Assembly: GCA_949751835.1 (NCBI GenBank) | Contig: CATKHK010000035.1 | Span: 1-64,000 of the forward strand | Direction: 5' to 3' | Origin: Blepharisma japonicum | Lineage: Eukaryota; Ciliophora; Heterotrichea; Heterotrichida; Blepharismidae | DNA: 64,000 nt | In this document: positions 47,326 through 57,657 of the stretch, piece after piece | Position numbering within the stretch: the stretch's first letter is position 1 | Layout: each line of letters opens with the position of its first letter | The notes under the pieces: generated by a model | The model's database searches: none | What the model saw: the letters and a program-made list of their open reading frames with translations, nothing else | What the model was told of the DNA's origin: nothing | Position numbers and translations under genes: made by a program

Positions 47326-48173
47326 GAAAAGCATCTCAAAATAATTTCTAAAAATGCTGTTTCTATAAATATAGCTCCAAAAGAGCTTATTTATGGTTTC
47401 CAAGTAAATTGTTTATTTATTATATCTTAAAAGCTTTCATTTCAGATTTTAAAAAAAAAATATTTTTCTGCGTTACAATTTGCTATTCAAGGAAACTCAT
47501 TTTTGAGCTTTTTTTCTCTATTTTAGGTAAAATTCATATCAGGAAGACTATTATTGAAATTTTAATGTCTTAGCATGTTTAAAATTTAAGTCTAACGAAA
47601 TATCACATTTAATGAGCTAAATCAATTACACAAATTTGCAATCCTTTTTACATAAAATTAAAAATGTAGAGATTTTTACTTTTTTGAGAGTTTTGATACA
47701 AAATTATAATAACTATTATAATTAGACACTCTTTGCATAATTTCAAGGTATCTTACAATTTATAAATTTTTTTAAAAAAATTGTTTTCTTTTAAACAAAA
47801 GTTTTACTTAAAATAAACTCAAAGTATAATTAAGAATAATAATCAGAAATTAAGAATCGTGTAATTAGACTTGGAAGTGTACGATATTAATAAAATATGT
47901 AGGCTTAGGGCTTAAATCAGAGCTTCCAAAAGAAAGATAGCTATAGATAGATTTACGGTTCTTTTGAAACAAACTCATCATAGATAGAAATTGGTAAGAC
48001 TAAAAAGATTTAAAAACCTAATATTGAAGTATTTTGCAAATAAAAAAATCATAATTTTCTTAATTCTAATAAACATTTTTCTCCAAAATCATCAGGATTA
48101 ATAAATTTAGCTTATTTATCTAGGAAACAATCAAAATTATAAAACACTATAATTTTTTGATTAAGTTTTATAA

Positions 48174-48674
48174 TTAGATATTATTATCCTTTTTACACCT
48201 CTTGAGTAAGCTGTGAAACGAAGGCAAGCTTGCCAATTCTTTAGAGCTGCTTTGAAGAGCTGGTAATTGAGGCTGAATTGATTCTATTTCTTCCCAAGCT
48301 AACTTTTCAAATTGTTTCATGATAGAACGAGCTGTTTTTATTGAAGCAGTATCTATTATCTCAACGGTTAGATTTTCTCCATCTTTAGTATGAACCCTTT
48401 TATGTAGAGTTAACTGAGTTGCTTGAGTATAACATTTTCCACAGTAGTTGCATGCAAATGGTTTGTCTCCATCGTGTATGCTCATATGATTCTGGTAGTT
48501 TTGCTTGCTTGATAAAATTTTTTGGCAAATCTCACATACGAATCTCTTCGTTTTTAGATGTATAGTTTCTATGTGATGCTTAAGATTAAATTTTGTTGTA
48601 TAAGTGTTGTTACAGCCTTGATAGTAGCAGCAGTAGAGAGTAGACACTGAACAAAATTTTGATTTATCTTCCAT
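48174..48674 (-). CDS. C2H2 zinc-finger protein, array copy 4
   Basis: 166 residues, fingers CYYQGC..., CEICQKILSSKQNYQNHMSIH and CNYCGKCYTQATQLTLHKRVH. Finger 2 has Tyr where most fingers have the core Leu, and contact position 6 is Asn, features shared with copy 6 and the decayed copy 5, so these form a subgroup. The tail QPQLPALQ ... LPSFHSLLKRCKK is kept. All metal ligands are intact. Confidence 0.9.
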   Translation of the reverse strand: MEDKSKFCSVSTLYCCYYQGCNNTYTTKFNLKHHIETIHLKTKRFVCEICQKILSSKQNYQNHMSIHDGDKPFACNYCGKCYTQATQLTLHKRVHTKDGENLTVEIIDTASIKTARSIMKQFEKLAWEEIESIQPQLPALQSSSKELASLPSFHSLLKRCKKDNNI

Positions 48675-48687
48675 GGTATGATTTTTT

Positions 48688-48720
48688 AATTATAGTAAAA
48701 CGAATATATAACGAAAATAT
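48688..48720 (-). promoter_or_regulatory. Array upstream box, copy 4
   Basis: Coding-strand sequence TTCGTTATATATTCGTTTTA, then an AT run to the ATG. It matches copies 2 and 7 almost exactly. Confidence 0.65.
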
Positions 48721-49704
48721 GCTTGTTAGCTACTGAAATATGGAATACAACGATTTTCTTAATGCTATAAAGAGAATTTATTTTAAAATCACGTGAATTA
48801 CTCAAGCAGTTATTTCCATTTGGAAGAAAAAATAATTAATTATTAAAAATGAAACTCCAAGATGGAAATTAGATTTTATGAGATTATGGCGTAGGAAATA
48901 TAGATAAATATATAAGAGATAAAACTTGGCCTAAAGTTTATTTAGTAAGCCTAAAGAGTTACTATAAATGTAGGTTTATAGAGAAGAATGTCGAGGCATT
49001 TTTTTACTAAATTTTATTGTATTTCAATTAAAAATTAATATTTAAAATGTTTGTCTATGAACATATAAGCAAGCTATCAATTTGATCTATGTATGAAACT
49101 TTTATTTTGTTATTTAGAAAAATTATTTAAATCAGCGTTTCATTTTAAAATAAAGAAAATTGTATTTTTGAAGTTTTTTTGATGGTTTCAAGAAAAATTC
49201 ATTGATATAATATAAAAACCAAAATTTCATAGGCTCATACTATTTAAATTTAAAGCCTAATAAAATATAACATTAAATTTCATTAAATTTAATGAAATTA
49301 ACATTTTCCCCTTATTTTAAAAATGGAATTCATTATTTTTTACCTTTTTTAGTTAAATATGATTTTTTGAAGCAAAAATTTATCATTAAATATATCAGAC
49401 AGACGCTTTAACTGAAATTTGTGATAATTTATATTTTTAATTTCTAAAAAATTTTGCTAAAAATATTTACTTTAAACAAAAATGTTTACTAATTAAAATT
49501 AAGGAATATTCGAATATAAATTCTATTGAGTTGTATACTCCAGCCTACTAAGTAAAAGCCAAGAAATTTTCAATCAAACCTATTGATAAATAAAAATCAT
49601 AATTTTATAAATTTTCTACTCCAGGATTTCCAGGGTTGATAAATGCCCAAGAAAGAATAAAACTCGATAAAGCAAATACATTTTAATATTGCTTTATAAC
49701 TTTA

Positions 49705-50181
49705 TTATTAGATATTGGATTTCATTTACTTCTTTTGATTAAGTTGCAAAACGAAGGCAAGCTTATCAATTGTTTATAGCTAAATTGAAGAGTTGGTAAT
49801 TGAGGCTGAATTGATTCTATCTCTTCCCAAGTTATTTTTTAAAATTGTTTCATAATGAATCGAGCAGTTTTTAATGCAGTAGTATCTATTACTTCAAAGG
49901 TTAGTTTTTCTCCATAGTTAATATGAACTCTTTACGAAGAGTTAACTGAGTTGCTTGCGTATAACATTTTCCAAAATAGATGTATGCAAATGGTTTGGCT
50001 CCATCATGCATGCTAATATGATTCTTAAAGCTTTTCCTGCTTGAAATTTCATATATGGACCTCTTGTTTTTTAAATATAAAGTTTGTATATGATGCTTGA
50101 GATTAAACTTTGTTGTATATGTATGCTACAGTCTTGATAGTAACAGCAGTAGAGAGTAGTGAGATTTGGTATATCTTCCAT
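49705..50181 (-). pseudogene. Decayed zinc-finger gene, array copy 5
   Basis: The ATG and first finger (MEDIPNLTTLYCCYYQDC) are present, then a single-base deletion right after the second Cys shifts the frame and leads to TAA. Further indels occur in finger 3. The tail reads SLPSF...IKRSK, as in copy 6. It belongs to the copy 4/6 subgroup. An upstream box remnant is at 50192-50220. Confidence 0.85.
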
Positions 50182-51340
50182 GTAATGACTTTTTATTACA
50201 GTAAGACAATATATAACGAAATTATTGTTGTTTATTACTAAAAAACGGATTTATACAATTTTTTTAATGCTATAATGAGAATATATTTTAATATCGCTTG
50301 AATTATTTGATCATTTAATCCATTTGTAAGTAAATTTAATTATTGAATTTTACATACAAAAATTTTAAAAAATTATGGCCTAGGAAATAAAGAGAAATAT
50401 ATATATATATACGAGATAATAATTAGTCAGCTTAAATAGTAACTTATAACAGGTTTATAGAGGAAATCACGATATTTTTTTTTCCTAAAATATTATTTTA
50501 TTTCAACTAAAAATTAAATTTGGAATAGATTATTTATGATTTTATATGCAAACTATCGATTTTGTCTGTATAAAGCTTTTTGTTTGATATTTAAAAATAA
50601 TTTCAATCTGCGTTTCATTTTGAAATTAAGGAAAATTGTTTTTTACCGATTTAAAGCCAAATTGATTGAGAAAACATAAAAATTAAAATTTCATAGATTA
50701 ACACTATTTAAATTTTTAAGCTTAATGAAATATAGCATGCTATTCCATTAAATTTAATGAAATATAAATATTCCCTAAATCTAAAATGGAATGCATTGCA
50801 TTTTTACATTTGAGCTAATTATGATGTTTTGAAGCAAAATATATCACTTAGAATATCAGACGGACTTTCTTATTGAAATCTATGAATCTATATTTTTTAT
50901 TTTGCTAGGTATGCAAAATTTATATTCTTTATATTTTAATTTAAGGTTTTATTGAGTTGTTTTTCTTTTCAAAACGTTTCAGATGTATTAAAATAAAACG
51001 AAAAGAAATAGATAAATTATTGAGATTGAATAGTCTTTACAATCGATTTTTATAATCTAATATGGACTACCAAAAGAATGGAAACTTCTATTTCCAATTT
51101 GTGCATATGTATTAAGCCAAAAAGTAAAAGAAAGTTTGTTAGGAGCCAAAGTTTATAAATTCGCCACTCAGCTTACTAAGAGGGTAGAAATTTTCAATCA
51201 AGCCATTATGATTTAAAAAAATTAGAATTTTCTAAATTTTCCATTCCAGAATTTCCAGGATTAATAAATTTAGTCTATTTCCCCTAGAAAACAATAAAAC
51301 TTAGTTAAAAAATTTTTTATATTGCTTTATAACTTTATTA

Positions 51341-51844
51341 TTAGTTTTTGTATTCCTTTTTACTTCTTTTAAGTAAGGTGCAAAATGGAGGCAAGCTTTC
51401 CAATTGTTTAAAGCTGCTTTGAACAGTTGGTAATTGAGGCTGAATTGATTCTAATTCTTCCCAAGGTATCTTTTCAAATTGTTTCATAATGAACCGAGCA
51501 GTTTTTAATGCAGCGGAATCTACTATCTCAAAAGTTTGTTTTTCTCCGTAACCAGCGTGAACTCTTTTGTGTAAAGCTAATTGAGTTTCTTGTGCATAGC
51601 ATTTTCCACATAAATTGCATGCAAATGGTTTGGCTCCTTCATGTATGCTCATATGGTTTTTATAATTTTGCTTGCTTGAAACTCTTTTTTGGCAAATCTC
51701 GCATATGAATCTCTTTGTTTTTAAATGCGTAGTTTCTATATGATGCTTGAGATTAAACTTTGTTGTATATGTATTATTACAGCCTTGATAGTAACAACAG
51801 TAAAGAGTAGCAAAGGTCAAACACAAATTTGATGAATCTTCCAT
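51341..51844 (-). CDS. C2H2 zinc-finger protein, array copy 6
   Basis: 167 residues, fingers CYYQGC..., CEICQKRVSSKQNYKNHMSIH and CNLCGKCYAQETQLALHKRVH, with the ligand set complete. It shares the Tyr-for-Leu change and Asn at position 6 of finger 2 with copy 4. The tail QPQLPTVQ ... LPPFCTLLKRSKK is present. The upstream box (51857-51893) has diverged more than in copies 2, 4 and 7. Confidence 0.9.
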   Translation of the reverse strand: MEDSSNLCLTFATLYCCYYQGCNNTYTTKFNLKHHIETTHLKTKRFICEICQKRVSSKQNYKNHMSIHEGAKPFACNLCGKCYAQETQLALHKRVHAGYGEKQTFEIVDSAALKTARFIMKQFEKIPWEELESIQPQLPTVQSSFKQLESLPPFCTLLKRSKKEYKN

Positions 51845-51856
51845 AGGAATGAGGTT

Positions 51857-51893
51857 TTTATTATAACAAAACGAACATTAAACGAAAATATTG
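51857..51893 (-). promoter_or_regulatory. Array upstream box, copy 6
   Basis: Coding-strand TTCGTTTAATGTTCGTTTTG, a diverged form of the box. The position relative to the ATG is conserved. Confidence 0.55.
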
Positions 51894-52387
51894 TTGTTTA
51901 TTACTGAAAAATGGAATTAGTGAGTTGTTTTAATGCTATAAAGAGAATATTTTAATTTCGCGTGAATTAGTGGTGAGGTTAATTCCATTTTAGGGAAAAA
52001 AATTAATTATTAAAAATTTTATTTATAAAAATGTAAATTTTGATTTTCTAAGATTATGGATTTGGAAATAATGAAAATATATATGAGAGAAGAATTGGTC
52101 TAAAATGATATTTATGAGCTTAAAGTGTAATATTTTTACTGGTTTATAGAGAGGAATTTCATAATATATTTTTTAAGAAAAAAATTATTTTATTTTAACT
52201 AAAAGTTAAATTTGGAAGAGTTCATTTATTATTTTTCAAAAAATCACCTATTTCATCTATGTATAAGCTTCTATTTTGTTAATTAAAAAAGAACTTAATA
52301 TTTTAAAATTTAAGAATTGCATTTTTGAAGTTTTTTGTGATTTCAAGAAAAATTGATTGAGATAGCATAAAAATTGGAATTTCAGAG

Positions 52388-52853
52388 TTAGATATTACAC
52401 ACCTTTATACACTATTCAAGCATACTGTCAAAAGAAGACAAGCTATTGAGAGCTGATAAATGAGGCTCATTTGATTCGATTTCTTTCCAGTTTATTTTTT
52501 CAGATTTTTTGATATGAGCCCAACTGTTTGTAATAGCACGGTAATAATTGCCTCAACGGCTAAATTAAAACCATCTTTAGTGTGAGTGCTTTTATTTGGT
52601 GCTAGCTGAGTTCCTTGCCTATAAGATTTTTCACAGAATAGGATGACTTCTTCATGTATCCTCACATGTTTTTTTAATTTTGCTTGCTAGATAATATTTT
52701 TGGCAAACAATGCATTGAAAATTTTTGGCTTTAAATGTGTGATTTCTATGTGATGCCTGAGATTAAGCCTTATTGGAAAAATATTAATAAAATTTGGATA
52801 TCACAACAATGGAGAGGAGTTGGCTCTATATGGCTCATTATTGTATCTTTCAT
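52388..52853 (-). pseudogene. Decayed zinc-finger gene, array copy 7
   Basis: An ATG is present but the frame reaches TAA within about 33 codons. Cys codons of finger 1 are partly lost (CHCC-like CATTGTTGTGAT) and later fingers carry indels. The tail region is recognisable (tracts matching LPALS and the final SLLTVCLNS area in another frame). Its promoter box (52861-52897) is nearly perfect, so the box outlived the coding sequence. Confidence 0.8.
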
Positions 52854-52860
52854 GGTATGT

Positions 52861-52897
52861 ATTTATTATAATAAAATGAATATATAACGAAAATATG
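52861..52897 (-). promoter_or_regulatory. Array upstream box of decayed copy 7
   Basis: Coding-strand TTCGTTATATATTCATTTTA followed by TTATAATAAAT; only one base differs from copy 4 in the core. It may still drive transcription of a non-coding RNA. Confidence 0.6.
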
Positions 52898-54250
52898 GTT
52901 GTTTATTAGTGATATATAGATTAAAGCAATTTTCTTAATGGAGGGAAGAGAATTTATATAATTGCTAAGAATACTTGAGCAGATTTATCATTTGGAAGGA
53001 AAAATTAATTACTAAAAATGAAACTCAAAATATGACGATTAAATTTTATAAGATTTGCTACAGAATATAAAATCAATATATAAGAATTATTAATCTTCGA
53101 AATACTGTTATTAACCCCAAAGAATATTTATATTAGCAGCTATATAGAGAAGAATCCTAATATATTTTTTCTTCTTAAGATAATTATATCTTACCTAAAA
53201 AATTATTTTAAACTGTTTATTAGTGATTTAAAAAGTAAATTATCAATTTGATCTGTATTGTAAGCTTTAAACTCAGCATTTACAAAATAATTAGAATATG
53301 CGTTTCAATTTGCAATTAAGGTAAATTCTAATTTTTTTGGTTGCTGTCACTTTTAGTCAAAATTTATTTGGAATTATACAAAAATTGATAATCTAATGGC
53401 TAAGACTATTTAAAAATTTAGCTTGATGAAGTATAACATTTTATTTTCATTGGATTTAATGAAGGCACAATTATTCCCTTTTTACTCATAAATTAAATTG
53501 CATTGAGTTTTTACTTTTTGAAGAGATTTAAGATTATTTTTTAAAGAAAAATTATATATTTCTACTTTTCAAGTATAATTTAAAATTTTTTAATTTTTTT
53601 AAAAATTTTATAAAAATTATTTCTCATCAATAATAAATAGGTTTACTTAGTGAAAATTTATGAATATTTGAATTGAGGTTTTTTGATTTGAAATCATTAT
53701 TATAATGCAAAAAATATATAAAAAATGAATTAAAACAAATTATAAGTAAGTAATTTGAGCCTTTTTTAATAAAATGTGCTCCCTAGGAAAGTTTTTTTAG
53801 CAATTAGAAATATTCTTTGCAGTTGTGCTCAAATCTATCAAGAAAAAAAATAAAGAGTTCTGGAAAACTGGGAATCGTAGTGGAGGCTAAAAACTTAAGT
53901 ATGCAAATCCAATCAAAAAAAGAAAATTATAATTAAAGAGAATTTATCATGCCGAAAAATATAGATAAAGCTACTCCTATCATGCCCTGGACCAGAACTA
54001 TTATTGAAATTTGATGAAGACTTAGACAGACTAAAAAAAATAGGTCAAAGCTAGAAGTCTACATTATGACTTCCTATAAAATGAAATCGATAATTCTTAA
54101 GCAAAATTGTAGCTCTGGTAATTATATTAATCTTTCAACAGTAGAATATCTGGGAATTAAGTTTTAAAACAATCAATTATAAAATTTACCAACATAAAAA
54201 TTTAAATAATAATTTTATCCTTTAAATAAGCTTTAGAATTAACCTTTATA

Positions 54251-54742
54251 TCATTTTTTAGACTTCTTGAGAATACTCTCAAAAGAAGGTAAGCTTAAAT
54301 CCTGTTCAAAATTGTTTCGGAGGGCGGGTAGTTGAGGTTGATTTACATTTAATTCTTGAAAATTTATTATTTGAAAATCATCTCTTATGAGGCGAGCTGG
54401 TTGGAGAGGAGCGGTGTCTACTGCAGTAACGGATAGATTATTCAATCCATCTTTAATGTGAATCCGTTGATGGACTATAACCTGAGATACTTGTCTATAT
54501 GACTTCCCACAGTAATTACATGCGAATGGTTTAATTCCATCATGAATCTTCATATGTTCTCTCAGGTTCTGCTTCGTTGATAAGATTTTTTTGCAGGTTT
54601 CGCATTCAAATTTCTTTACTTTTAAATGTTTGGTTTCTATATGGTGTTTTAGATTAAATTTCGTTGAGTATGAGTTGTCACAGTTTGGATAATAACAGCA
54701 ATAGAGAGTGATTGACTCTAAGCATTCTTTTGATATTTCCAT
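54251..54742 (-). CDS. C2H2 zinc-finger protein, array copy 8
   Basis: 163 residues with three intact fingers: CYYPNC..., CETCKKILSTKQNLREHMKIH and CNYCGKSYRQVSQVIVHQRIH. Finger 3 position 6 is Val and its core Leu is Val, a signature shared in part with copy 9. The tail QPQLPALR ... LPSFESILKKSKK is kept but ends directly after the motif. Copies 8 and 9 form a subgroup also seen in their promoter boxes (ATATCATTAATATTGTGG follows on the plus strand in both). Confidence 0.9.
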   Translation of the reverse strand: MEISKECLESITLYCCYYPNCDNSYSTKFNLKHHIETKHLKVKKFECETCKKILSTKQNLREHMKIHDGIKPFACNYCGKSYRQVSQVIVHQRIHIKDGLNNLSVTAVDTAPLQPARLIRDDFQIINFQELNVNQPQLPALRNNFEQDLSLPSFESILKKSKK

Positions 54743-54748
54743 AGTATG

Positions 54749-54784
54749 ATTATAATAAAAACGAATATATCATTAATATTGTGG
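54749..54784 (-). promoter_or_regulatory. Array upstream box, copy 8
   Basis: Coding-strand AATGATATATTCGTTTTTAT, then TATAATCATACTAT to the ATG. The flank differs from copies 1-7 but equals that of copy 9. Confidence 0.6.
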
Positions 54785-56156
54785 TATTTTATTACTGCAA
54801 TATGGAGATTGATACGTTTTACTAAATTTACGAGAAAATTAATTTGAATTTGTGTTGAAGATTTCTCATTTAGAAATGAAAATTTAATTATTAAAAATGA
54901 AACTCACTAAAATACAATCTACTTTTTTTTTATAAAAAACAAAAAATTTAGAGATTATTTTCTCAATGTGGATTGTATTTTAACTAAAAATATATTTCAA
55001 ATCGACTTATTCCTTAAATTATTGGCAAAAGTTCAATTTTCATTAAATTTTGCAAATTAAAAAAGAATATTTTTATCTATTAAATATTACTGTTTATTTG
55101 TAGGAAATTTCATAGGGCGATTATAATAGTCAAAATTGTAGTCTCTAAGGCTGTTTAAAATATTTAAACGATGAAATACAATTGAACTTCCTCACATTTC
55201 TAAAAATAAAAATTTTCAGCTTTTTCTCCTAAAATTTAAAAAGGTTAAATTTTACTTTTTTGAACGAATTATGACTATTTTGGTGAAAAGGGTATAATTA
55301 ATGTATTTAATACACTTTTTTGATTCTTTAAACCTCTTAAAAAAATTTTATTTCTTTATAATGTAATATTTCTTATTTAATTGAAACTCAACTAATTTTT
55401 GCAATTTAATGCTGCTAAAATTTGAAGATAATAATGAAAAATATAAGATTTACTACAAAAAATATTAAATCCATTTATAAGCGTTAATAATTGATATAAA
55501 TGCTATGCGCCAACCACAAAGAATATCCATTAAGCAGCTATGTAGAAAAGAATCATAATCTATATTTTTCTTTTTATAGATACTATATTTTTACCAAAAT
55601 CTAATTTTAAGAGTGATCATTTATGATTTTATATGAAAATTATCAAAAAGCTCTATATTTAAAGCTCCAAATTTAACATTGAAAAACATAATTTTAATCT
55701 GCGTTTCAATTTTTATAAAGGGTTTTTTTTGGAAATTTTGCTATCTGCTTTAGATAAAATTTATTGAAATTTTATTAAAAATAAAGTCTAGTGGCTAAGA
55801 ATGTTTACATTTTCAAGCCTAAAAAATATAATATAATTTAATTTCATAAAATTTTATGAAGACAAAAAAATGCTCCTCCTCTTTTTAAATTTAAATAGAT
55901 TTGGAGTTTTTACTTTTTTACAAGCAAATTATTATCGAGAAGAATTCATCAAAGCCAAGACATATTGATAAAGTATTTCATTTCATACTCAAGTGCAAGA
56001 TTTAATCAATTAGTATTTCCCCTTTAGAATCTTTGGTAATAAAATTAAAAAATAATGAAAATCATAGCATAATAACTTGTTTTTTACAATTGAATTATAA
56101 AATTATTCAAAGAAGAGCTTTAAACGCCAACATTACAATTAATAAAAACTTTATAA

Positions 56157-56657
56157 TTAGCTATTATTGCTTCTTTTTGATTTCTTTAGAACATTCTCAA
56201 AAGAAGGCAACTTTATATCTTGTTCGGAATTGTTTCGAAGAATTGGCAATTTAGGCTGATTTATATTTAATACTTCCCAATTTATTTTTTCAATTTTTTT
56301 AAATATGAAACAAGTTGCTTGTTGCTGTAGAGTATCGATTGTTTCAACGGCTATATTATTTATTCCATCTTTAATGTGAACTCTTTGATGTATTATGATC
56401 TGAGATGTTTGCCTATATTTCCCACAGTAATTGCATGAGAAAGGTCTAATACCATCATGAATCTTCATATGCTCTCTCAGATTCTGCTTAGTTGTTAAGA
56501 TTTTTTTACAAACTTCACATTCAAATTTTTTTACTTTTAAATGCTTAGTCTCTATATGATGCTTCAGATTGAACTTCTTTAAGTATGTATTGCCACAGTC
56601 AGGATAATAACAGCAGTAGAGAGTAGTTGATTCCAGGTATCATTTTGAATTGTCCAT
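56157..56657 (-). CDS. C2H2 zinc-finger protein, array copy 9
   Basis: 166 residues from an ATG at 56657; a TGA-encoded Trp at residue 6 makes a standard-code reading start too late. Fingers 1 and 2 are intact (CYYPDC..., CEVCKKILTTKQNLREHMKIH). Finger 3 reads CNYCGKYRQTSQIIIHQRVH: one residue is missing between the second Cys and first His (11 instead of 12), which may weaken folding. The tail QPKLPILR ... LPSFENVLKKSKR is kept. This is the 5'-most unit of the array. Confidence 0.85.
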
Positions 56658-56662
56658 AATAT

Positions 56663-56700
56663 GAATTATAATTAAAACGACTATATCATTAATATTGTGG
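56663..56700 (-). promoter_or_regulatory. Array upstream box, copy 9
   Basis: Coding-strand AATGATATAGTCGTTTTAAT, close to copy 8, immediately upstream of the ATG. Confidence 0.55.
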
Positions 56701-57657
56701 TATTTTGTTACTGCAATATGGAGATTGGTAAAAATGACTCATTTAAAGCGAAAATTTTTTAACTAGAACATAAATTTATTTAAAGGGAAATCGTTTGGAG
56801 AAAAAAAATTAACTATCAAAACAATCTTATCTGCATTTTTATTAGATTATGATAGCATAGCACAATAAAGTCATTTCATTGATTTAAATTCTGTTTATCA
56901 GATCTCAGAATGATATTAAATAAATTTTTTGAATAGAATTTTCTTAATTTTAACTAAAAAATGAATTATCAATGATTTATTCCTGATTTTATTTAATTTT
57001 CACAGATAATCTATAGTAAATGAAAATTTTTTAGGCGCTTATATAATCTTAGGGAAAATAATATTAAAAAAATTGATGCTTATTTGATATAAAATTCATA
57101 GTGAAGTTATAAACTCAAAATTGCAGTGATTAAGCCTCCTAAAATGTTAAAAATAATGAGATATACTTTAAATTTCCTTGCATTTCTAAAATTAAAATGT
57201 TCACCTTTTTTAGCATAAAACAAAAGGTGATCGAATTTTACTTTTTGAATGAATTAAGATAATTTTTGAGTAAACGATATCAATTAATAGCTTAAATACG
57301 ATTTTTAATCATTAAAAAACTCATAAATAAATTATTTCCTCATAATTACAATATTTTATTTCAAACAATTTTTAAATTTTTAAGATACTAAAATTTAAAT
57401 ATAATAAATAAAAAATAATTTTTTAAACATTCATAGCGATTGATTATGGCTCTTTTTTGTCAAAATTTGAAGGTTAAACATGACTTAATCAACAAATTAA
57501 TCACGATTATACTGATAAAAGTTAATTCGCTCTATTCAGGCAACTTTTATAATTATAGAGTAATGCTTTTACATATTGACTTCTGCACAATGATCTATAC
57601 TCTCATCCATGCCATTAATGTACCTCTAATTGTTAAATTTATTTCTTAATAGTAATC
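56701..57657. other. AT-rich intergenic region after the array
   Basis: It includes array-like spacer remnants but no further zinc-finger remnant that I can recognise. A 69-codon plus-strand frame at 57440 has no domain features and is probably chance. Confidence 0.5.

Larger units (their letters stand above)
43568..56700 (-). repeat. Head-to-tail array of C2H2 zinc-finger gene units
   Basis: Nine units, all on the minus strand, start at 44074, 45482, about 46851, 48674, 50181, 51844, 52853, 54742 and 56657, so unit length is about 1.0-1.9 kb. Six units keep an open zinc-finger gene; three are decayed. Spacers are also related: each has an upstream box near the ATG, and most keep a phrase AAAAATGAAACTC further out and a TGCGTTTCAATTT-like phrase (for example near 44512, 53297 and 55700). 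This shows duplication of whole gene-plus-spacer units. Spacers are AT-rich and otherwise empty, except for the inverted-repeat element at 47089-47325. Confidence 0.85.

Noticed and set aside
47106-47339. Two overlapping 65-69 codon frames on opposite strands
   Set aside because: They lie inside the GC-rich inverted-repeat element, have no domain features and are likely open only because of base composition.
57440-57649. 69-codon plus-strand frame
   Set aside because: It is in AT-rich DNA with no motif, no homology that I recognise and no matching neighbour structure.
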